Below, piece after piece: positions 1-3,815 of a DNA stretch of 6,834 nucleotides. The notes below the pieces were generated by a model that saw nothing but the letters and a program-made list of their open reading frames with translations, ran no database searches and was not told where the DNA came from. Position 1 is the first letter of the stretch, and each line of letters begins with the position of its first letter. Origin of the DNA: Thermoproteota archaeon (GTDB lineage: Archaea; Korarchaeota; Korarchaeia; B14-G2); the NCBI GenBank assembly GCA_003661385.1, contig QMWA01000096.1, positions 1 through 6,834 on the forward strand, read 5' to 3'. The translations under genes and the position numbers were made by a program.

Positions 1-2
1 CT

Positions 3-545
3 GCTCAAGCTCTTGGTGTCAGTAGGCTCTTCTCTGCTATCTTGAAGGGTGAGGCTAGTGAGGCTATTGAGGTGTGTGGGAGGCTTTTCCTGGAGTATGC
101 TGGAGCTCTCTCTGAGCTTGTTGATGTGGTGGTTGTAGCTGAGCCTGTTGCCTCACTTGTTTCACCTGAGGTGTTTGAGAGGCTTTCTCTCCCATACCTG
201 AGGGGGCTTAAGGGCTGTGTAGTGCATGTCTGCGGTGACGCATGGCATGTCCTGCCTTATCTAGCTGAGTTTGCTGCTGGCGTGAGTGTAGACAGCAGTG
301 TGGACATGGGGGAGGCCTGTAGGCGCTGGAGGAGCATTGCTTGGCTTGGAAACTACCCTCCTGCTAGCCTGGTAGTCAAGCCTCCAAGTGAGGTATATGA
401 GGAGGCTTTCAGCCTGTACTCTGAGCTGAGCGCCCTCAGGAACATCGTAGCATGCACTGGCTGTGATGTCCCAGCTGAAGCCAGCCCAAGCTGCATTGAG
501 AGCTTCATCAAGGCTGCTAGGGCAGCTTTAGCCTCTCACACCTAG
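3..545 (+). CDS. Uroporphyrinogen decarboxylase family protein, MtaA/MtbA-like methylcobamide:thiol methyltransferase (5' partial)
   Basis: The reading frame is open from position 3 to the TAG at 543-545; the N-terminal half lies upstream of the window. A TTG at 42 is not a credible start, because the preceding codons continue the fold (AQALGVSRLF resembles the family's substrate-pocket helix). Visible family features are an AEP..S segment near 135-160, a VHVCGD segment near 222-239 and a final TGCDVP segment near 456-473. The His at 225-227, Cys at 231-233 and Cys at 462-464 form the His-X-Cys-X(76)-Cys zinc signature of methylcobamide:coenzyme M methyltransferases, which activates the acceptor thiol. 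True haem-pathway HemE lacks this triad, so I favour a corrinoid-dependent methyltransferase or demethylase. Methyl donor and acceptor cannot be read from the fragment. It is 34 bases upstream of a CoA-transferase gene that has its own promoter, so a shared operon is uncertain. T-ending codons are unusually frequent here. Confidence 0.82.
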   Translation, partial: AQALGVSRLFSAILKGEASEAIEVCGRLFLEYAGALSELVDVVVVAEPVASLVSPEVFERLSLPYLRGLKGCVVHVCGDAWHVLPYLAEFAAGVSVDSSVDMGEACRRWRSIAWLGNYPPASLVVKPPSEVYEEAFSLYSELSALRNIVACTGCDVPAEASPSCIESFIKAARAALASHT

Positions 546-548
546 GCT

Positions 549-559
549 AACTTTTAAAA
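549..559 (+). promoter_or_regulatory. Archaeal promoter (BRE-like AAC plus TATA box) for the CoA-transferase operon
   Basis: AAC at 549-551 is followed by an octamer TTTTAAAA at 552-559. The centre of the box lies about 24-25 bases before the GTG start at 580, the spacing expected between an archaeal TATA box and the transcription start. No Shine-Dalgarno lies between them, so the transcript is probably leaderless. The position and AT content are seen; promoter activity is inferred. Confidence 0.7.
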
Positions 560-579
560 GCTCTTGGCCTCGGCCTCTG

Positions 580-1596
580 GTGCCTGGCTTGGAGGTGCTG
601 CTTGAAGGTGAAGGTGAGCTCTTAGCTTGGCATGACCCTGATGAGATGAGGAGGTGGGTTGCTGAGAACAAGAGCAAGGAGCTTGTTGACAAGAGGATGG
701 AGCTGAGGGAGGCTGTGAAGAAGTTTGTGAGCGACGGCTGCTACATAGCCTTCGGAGGCTTCGGACACGTCAGGGTTTCGATGGCTGTGATCTATGAGAT
801 AATCAGGCAGAGGAAGCGTGGGCTTGTGATGGCTGGGAAGACAGCTGTCCATGATGTAGACATCCTGGTTGCAGCAGGCTGCGTTGAGAAGGTTGAGGTA
901 GCCTACAGCTTCGGACATGAGCTCAGAGGCTTGAGCCCAGCTTCAAGGCGAGCTGTGGAGCAGGGCAGGGTTAAGGTTGCCTCGGAGTGGTCTAACGCAG
1001 CATTCCAGTGGAGGTTCCTGGCTGCAGCAATGGGCCTCCCGTTCATACCCACTAGGGTGATGCTGGGCACGGATACGCTGAGGAAGAGCTCAGCTAAGGT
1101 TGTGAGAGACCCCTATACAGGGAAGCCCATATGCCTGGTTCCAGCATGCTACCCTGACGTGGCTGTGATCCACGTGCACCGCTGCGACATCTACGGGAAC
1201 TGCCAGATCGATGGGATCTCAGTTGAGGACTTCGAGCTAGCTAGGGCAGCTAAGAGGCTCATAGTGACCACTGAGGAGATAATAGACCACGAGAGGGTAA
1301 GGAGGGAGCCATACCGCACTATAATACCATACTTCCTCGTCGACGCTGTGGTAGAGGTTCCTTGGGGTGCTCACCCCTGCAACATGCCCTACATGTACTA
1401 CTTTGATGAGGAGCATATAGCTGAGTGGCTTAGGCTCTCCAAGACAGAGGAGGGTGTCAGGGAGTACCTCGACAAGTACGTGTATGGTGTAGACTCCTTC
1501 GAAGAGTACCTTGAGCTAGTTGGTGGGGTGAGGAAGCTGGAGTACCTCAAGAGGCTTGAGCAGCTTAGGGAGGAGCTCAAGATCCCAGGGAGGTGA
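580..1596 (+). CDS. CoA-transferase subunit alpha (glutaconate CoA-transferase A-like, class I)
   Basis: This 338-residue protein is the alpha subunit of a heterodimeric class I CoA-transferase, which moves CoA between acyl groups in the cytoplasm. Landmarks match the GctA family: GGFGHVR at 59-65, FGHELRGLSP at 111-120, PFIPTRVMLGTDT near 154-166, DPYTGKP at 177-183, HVHRCDIYGNCQIDG near 198-212, TTEE at 230-233 and PWGAHPC near 281-287. Length is close to the family's roughly 320 residues, with about 40 extra N-terminal residues rich in charge. GTG 580 is chosen because the TATA box sits one promoter spacing upstream. The stop codon overlaps the start region of the beta subunit, so the two are co-translated. 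The catalytic glutamate is in the partner. The acyl substrate (glutaconate, a 3-oxoacid or a ring-cleavage product as in IpdAB) cannot be determined here. Family assignment is firm, substrate open. Confidence 0.9.
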   Translation: MPGLEVLLEGEGELLAWHDPDEMRRWVAENKSKELVDKRMELREAVKKFVSDGCYIAFGGFGHVRVSMAVIYEIIRQRKRGLVMAGKTAVHDVDILVAAGCVEKVEVAYSFGHELRGLSPASRRAVEQGRVKVASEWSNAAFQWRFLAAAMGLPFIPTRVMLGTDTLRKSSAKVVRDPYTGKPICLVPACYPDVAVIHVHRCDIYGNCQIDGISVEDFELARAAKRLIVTTEEIIDHERVRREPYRTIIPYFLVDAVVEVPWGAHPCNMPYMYYFDEEHIAEWLRLSKTEEGVREYLDKYVYGVDSFEEYLELVGGVRKLEYLKRLEQLREELKIPGR

Positions 1597-1597
1597 T
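1589..1597 (+). promoter_or_regulatory. Strong Shine-Dalgarno for the CoA-transferase beta subunit, overlapping the alpha stop codon
   Basis: GGAGGTGAT at 1589-1597 is complementary to the usual archaeal 16S rRNA tail over nine bases. It contains the alpha-subunit stop TGA (1594-1596). Possible starts GTG 1593 and ATG 1596 lie inside the motif, whereas TTG 1602 lies four bases after it, so this site favours the TTG as the working start. Confidence 0.7.
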
Positions 1598-1601
1598 GCC
1601 T

Positions 1602-2375
1602 TTGGGCGAGCGCAAGTACACCACGGTAGAGCTTATGGCTTGTGTGGCCTCTAGGCTGCTGGAGGACAGGAAGACCGTGTTCGTTGGGACAGGGCTTCCG
1701 ATGATAGCTGCAGCCCTAGCTCAGAGGACTCACGCCCCAAACCTAGTGATAGTGTTCGAGGCAGGTGGAGTAGGCCCCAGGATACCTACCCTGCCAATCT
1801 CAGTAGGGGACTCCAGGACATTCTACATGGCTGTGATGGCCTCCTCGATGCACGATGTGATGTCCATTGCTCAGAGAGGCTACCTGGACTACGGGTTCCT
1901 AGGTGGGGCACAGATAGACATGTACGGCAACCTGAACACGACTGTGATAGGCCCATGGGACAGGCCTAAGGTGAGGCTCCCAGGTAGCGGTGGAGCAAAC
2001 GATGTCGGCTCGCTTTGCAGGAGAACCATAATCCTCATGAGACAGGACCCAAGGAGGTTTGTCAGGAAGCTGGACTTCATAACCACCCCAGGCTACCTGA
2101 CTGGCCCAGGAGCCAGGGAGAAAGCTGGGCTACCAGAGGACACAGGGCCATACAGGGTGATAACCCAGCTCGGCGTATATGGGTTCGACGAGGAAACCAA
2201 GAGGATGAAGCTCCTGTCAGCCCACCCAGGAGTCACAGTAGAGGACATAAAGGCCAACAGCCAGTTTGACATCCTGATGCCAGACGAAGTCGAGGAGACA
2301 AAGCCTCCAACTGAGGAGGAGCTCAGGATACTCAGGGAAGTAGACAAAGCTGGGCTAGTACTGAGGAGAGAGTAG
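1602..2375 (+). CDS. CoA-transferase subunit beta (glutaconate CoA-transferase B-like, class I)
   Basis: This is the catalytic partner of the preceding alpha subunit. Numbered from GTG 1593, VGTGLP (31-36) is the oxyanion/CoA loop, FEAGG (55-59) carries Glu56 at the position of the CoA-thioester-forming glutamate of GctB (Glu54 in Acidaminococcus), and GFLGGAQIDMYGNLNTT (101-117), LPGSGGAND (129-137) and HPGVT (211-215) are family signatures. The length of about 257-260 residues is normal and no key residue is missing. The start is ambiguous: GTG 1593 and ATG 1596 are in frame but buried in the Shine-Dalgarno, while TTG 1602 is correctly spaced and leaves MGERKYTTVELM, close in length to the short N-terminus usual before the YT..ELM segment. 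Retention of the catalytic glutamate argues for true CoA transfer over the hydrolase chemistry of IpdAB. Substrate is not deducible. Confidence 0.9.
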   Translation: MGERKYTTVELMACVASRLLEDRKTVFVGTGLPMIAAALAQRTHAPNLVIVFEAGGVGPRIPTLPISVGDSRTFYMAVMASSMHDVMSIAQRGYLDYGFLGGAQIDMYGNLNTTVIGPWDRPKVRLPGSGGANDVGSLCRRTIILMRQDPRRFVRKLDFITTPGYLTGPGAREKAGLPEDTGPYRVITQLGVYGFDEETKRMKLLSAHPGVTVEDIKANSQFDILMPDEVEETKPPTEEELRILREVDKAGLVLRRE

Positions 2376-2492
2376 GCCTAGATCACACTCACGTAGAGCA
2401 GCAGAAGCCTCAGCTAGCACACCCCTATACTTTAGGTGGCTGCAGCCCTACTGGGTGGAGTAGCTGGTGCGTGTGCTTGCCTGGCTTGGGTG

Positions 2493-2517
2493 CTAGCTCA
2501 AGTAGCACTTGAGCTAG
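2493..2517. repeat. Perfect inverted repeat upstream of the MNT promoter
   Basis: Arms CTAGCTCAAGT (2493-2503) and ACTTGAGCTAG (2507-2517) are exact reverse complements separated by AGC. The element ends 16 bases before the TATA box of the MNT gene. A competing pairing, GTGCT (2490-2494) with AGCAC (2504-2508), shares part of it. It could be an operator for a dimeric regulator, possibly autoregulation of the toxin-antitoxin pair, or an RNA hairpin ending the CoA-transferase transcript. No T run follows it. Confidence 0.7.
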
Positions 2518-2529
2518 GCCTCAGCTGCC

Positions 2530-2541
2530 AACGCTTATATA
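2530..2541 (+). promoter_or_regulatory. Archaeal promoter (AAC plus TATA box) for the MNT/HEPN cassette
   Basis: AAC at 2530-2532 precedes CTTATATA at 2534-2541. The box centre is about 29 bases before ATG 2567, predicting a 5' leader of only a few bases, with no Shine-Dalgarno before that ATG. The call rests on sequence and spacing. Confidence 0.7.
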
Positions 2542-2566
2542 CCTGGGTGCCTATAGAGCTGCAGCA

Positions 2567-3085
2567 ATGTGTGGTGTGGAAGCTTTACCTCAGCCATACA
2601 AGCTGCTGGTCTCTAGGTTCATGAGGGAGCTGCTGTCGAGGCATGGAGGAAATGTAGTGTCAATGGCAGTCTTTGGTTCAGTGGCAAGAGGAGGCTTTGA
2701 TAGCACTAGTGATGTTGATGTGCTGGTGGTGATGGCTAGCTTACCGAAGTCCCGCCTGAAGCGCTATGTGCTGATAGGTGATGTAATCGACGCCATTGAG
2801 CCTACTAGAGCTAGGCTAGCGAGGGTAGGTGTATACACGGGGGTGAGCCCGGTGCTGTTGGAGGTTGAGGAAGCTAAGTACTTTAGGCCCCTCTACCTGG
2901 ACTTAGCCTACGACGCCATCGTGCTCTACGACAAGGGGGGCTTCCTGGGCGGGATTCTGGCGGAAGTCAAGAGGCGTATAGAGGAGTTTGGAGGGGAGAG
3001 GGTTTGGATGGGTAGGAGGTGGCTGTGGCGCTTTAAGAGAGGCAACCCCTTGATTGAGCTATGTGGGGTGAAGCTTGTTGACTAG
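2567..3085 (+). CDS. MNT-type nucleotidyltransferase, antitoxin component of an MNT/HEPN pair
   Basis: This 172-residue protein has the minimal nucleotidyltransferase (DNA polymerase beta-like) core. The motif GSVARG (37-42) followed by DSTSDVDVLV (45-54) gives the G-S...D-x-D signature, with Asp49 and Asp51 as metal ligands; the third carboxylate is probably in the VLLEVEE stretch (96-102). The C-terminus (FGGERVWMGRRWLWRFK, about 141-157) resembles the GxRRv...yW segment of longer archaeal members. In characterised MntA/HepT pairs the MNT enzyme silences its HEPN partner by transferring AMP to a tyrosine. That role is inferred here from family and from the overlapping HEPN frame immediately downstream. 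ATG 2567 fits the TATA box 29 bases upstream. The catalytic motif is intact, in contrast to the disrupted partner. Confidence 0.88.
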   Translation: MCGVEALPQPYKLLVSRFMRELLSRHGGNVVSMAVFGSVARGGFDSTSDVDVLVVMASLPKSRLKRYVLIGDVIDAIEPTRARLARVGVYTGVSPVLLEVEEAKYFRPLYLDLAYDAIVLYDKGGFLGGILAEVKRRIEEFGGERVWMGRRWLWRFKRGNPLIELCGVKLVD

Positions 3086-3545
3086 CATGGTGAGGAGGCT
3101 TAAGTTCATCGAGTCATACTTGAGGAATGCACGTGAGAGGATCAAGCTAGCTAGGATATCTGCGGAGAGCGGGTTCTACAATAACGCGGTTAGGCTATGC
3201 CAGGAGTCTGTTGAGCTATCGCTTAAAGCTGCTCTGAGGCTGTATGGCATCGAGTAACCGAAATCTCACGAGGTAGGCCATGTCCTCCGAGAGTACTCCC
3301 AGCTGTTCCCAGAGTGGTTCAGGGAGCTCATCCCAGAGATGGCTAGGATATCAAGGGACCTGAGCTTCAATAGGGGGCCTGCAATGTACGGGGACGAGAG
3401 CTCTGAGACTCCCCCAGAGGAGCTATATGATGAGGAGGACTCACAGGTTGCTATAGAGAAGGCTATGCTGGTGCATGGGTACTGCCTTAAGCTGCTTGAG
3501 GAGAGGAGGAGGGAGCTTTCAGCTGAGCTACAGCCGTCTAGCTAG
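3078..3545 (+). pseudogene. HEPN-domain protein (toxin partner of MNT) interrupted by an in-frame TAA
   Basis: One reading frame from about 3078 to the TAG at 3543-3545 encodes a full-size archaeal HEPN domain of about 155 residues, but a TAA at 3255-3257 splits it. Before the stop is the first helical pair, ending LRLYGIE. Directly after it the frame continues PKSHEVGHVL, the usual continuation of this family, then WFRELIPEM, RGPAMYGDE and a closing helix, with no further stop or frameshift. The missing codon is commonly an aromatic residue (GIEYPKxH), so a single TAC/TAT to TAA change would explain it. TTG 3078 is preferred as start: GGGGTGA (3065-3071) lies six bases upstream, giving an 8-base overlap with the MNT gene; TTG 3075 and ATG 3087 are alternatives. 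Translation would give a truncated peptide of about 59 residues lacking the RxxxxY-GDE segment. The classical RX4-6H motif is absent. A sequencing error cannot be excluded. Confidence 0.82.
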
Positions 3546-3556
3546 CGTGCGGCTGT
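3530..3556 (+). terminator. Hairpin spanning the HEPN stop codon, possible transcript end
   Basis: ACAGCCG (3530-3536) and CGGCTGT (3550-3556) are perfect 7-bp complements around a 13-base loop that contains the TAG stop. A short run of four T (3588-3591) lies about 30 bases later. Archaeal termination depends mainly on U-rich tracts, so the terminator role is tentative. Confidence 0.3.
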
Positions 3557-3616
3557 GTACTGCCCTAGAGACCTGGGCTCAAGCGCGTTTTAACAGCTAC
3601 CAGCCTAGTGGATGTA

Positions 3617-3691
3617 GTGGCCATGCTGCTAGGCATCGTATGTGCAGCCATCTGGCAGCTTACTTCACCTGAACTGCAACACACGACATGA
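3617..3691 (+). CDS. Possible tiny hydrophobic peptide (24 codons), unrecognised
   Basis: GTG 3617 (or ATG 3623) opens a frame to TGA 3689-3691. The peptide is a short hydrophobic stretch (AMLLGIVCAAIWQL) followed by a polar tail, like a minimal single membrane segment. GTTTTAAC at 3587-3594 is centred about 26 bases upstream of the GTG, the spacing of a leaderless start. I recognise no family, and a frame this short arises readily by chance, so this is only a candidate. It lacks the AAC motif found before the other TATA boxes in the window. Confidence 0.15.
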   Translation: MAMLLGIVCAAIWQLTSPELQHTT

Positions 3692-3721
3692 GAGGATGAG
3701 CTTGGGCTTATGGATGGGGCT

Positions 3722-3736
3722 CTAGCTCTGAGCTAG
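3722..3736. repeat. Short palindrome with CTAGCTC / GAGCTAG arms
   Basis: CTAGCTC (3722-3728) and GAGCTAG (3730-3736) are exact reverse complements around one T. The arms match the outer seven bases of the inverted repeat at 2493-2517. It sits about 40 bases before the ATPase promoter and could be a regulator site. CTAG-containing words are common in this window, so chance is possible. Confidence 0.5.
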
Positions 3737-3751
3737 CAGGCTTCAGCCTGC
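3736..3751. repeat. Short hairpin adjoining the preceding palindrome
   Basis: GCAGGCT (3736-3742) and AGCCTGC (3745-3751) are exact complements with a two-base gap; as RNA this would be a 6-bp stem with a UUCA loop. It shares base 3736 with the palindrome before it, giving two inverted repeats back to back. Confidence 0.5.
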
Positions 3752-3773
3752 CTTATGTCTTCAGCTAGCTGCC

Positions 3774-3785
3774 AACATTTTTAAA
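3774..3785 (+). promoter_or_regulatory. Promoter of the P-type ATPase gene, embedded in an inverted repeat
   Basis: AAC (3774-3776) and TTTTTAAA (3778-3785) form the BRE/TATA region, predicting transcription start near 3805-3808 and a leader of about 10 bases before ATG 3816. The box is surrounded by GCCAACATTT (3771-3780) and AAATGTGGC (3783-3791), which pair over nine bases with one extra A on the left. A protein bound there would compete with TBP, so this may be an operator; that role is inferred. Confidence 0.65.
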
Positions 3786-3815
3786 TGTGGCTGGTGAAGA
3801 GAGCCTAGAGTTCCT

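Larger units (their letters stand above)
2376..2566. other. Intergenic region between CoA-transferase operon and MNT/HEPN cassette
   Basis: No convincing gene is present in these 191 bases. They hold a perfect 11-bp inverted repeat (2493-2517) and the TATA box of the next gene (2534-2541). An open frame beginning at GTG 2436 runs 62 codons into the MNT gene; it is Ala/Leu/Cys-rich, resembles nothing I recognise and overlaps the MNT frame, so I do not call it. Confidence 0.6.
3546..3815. other. Intergenic region between HEPN remnant and ATPase gene
   Basis: These 270 bases hold no established gene. From left to right I see a weak TATA-like GTTTTAAC (3587-3594), a possible 24-codon ORF (3617-3691), two adjacent short palindromes (3722-3736 and 3736-3751), a 10-base palindrome CAGCTAGCTG (3762-3771) and the ATPase promoter inside an imperfect inverted repeat (3771-3791). 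I found no tRNA or CRISPR structure. Confidence 0.6.

Noticed and set aside
2436-2624. 62-codon GTG-started hydrophobic frame
   Set aside because: It overlaps the MNT gene in another frame, crosses the MNT promoter and palindrome, and resembles no family.
3255-3257. Recoding of the stop as selenocysteine or pyrrolysine
   Set aside because: Those use UGA and UAG; this codon is UAA, and no recoding structure is evident.
3475-3672. 65-codon frame starting inside the HEPN remnant
   Set aside because: Its first part is a frame-shifted copy of conserved HEPN coding sequence and the rest has no protein-like pattern.
3690-3730. Possible C/D box guide RNA
   Set aside because: A loose C-box-like AGGATGA and a CTGA are present, but the C box has a mismatch, the spacing is short and no clear internal C'/D' boxes are seen.
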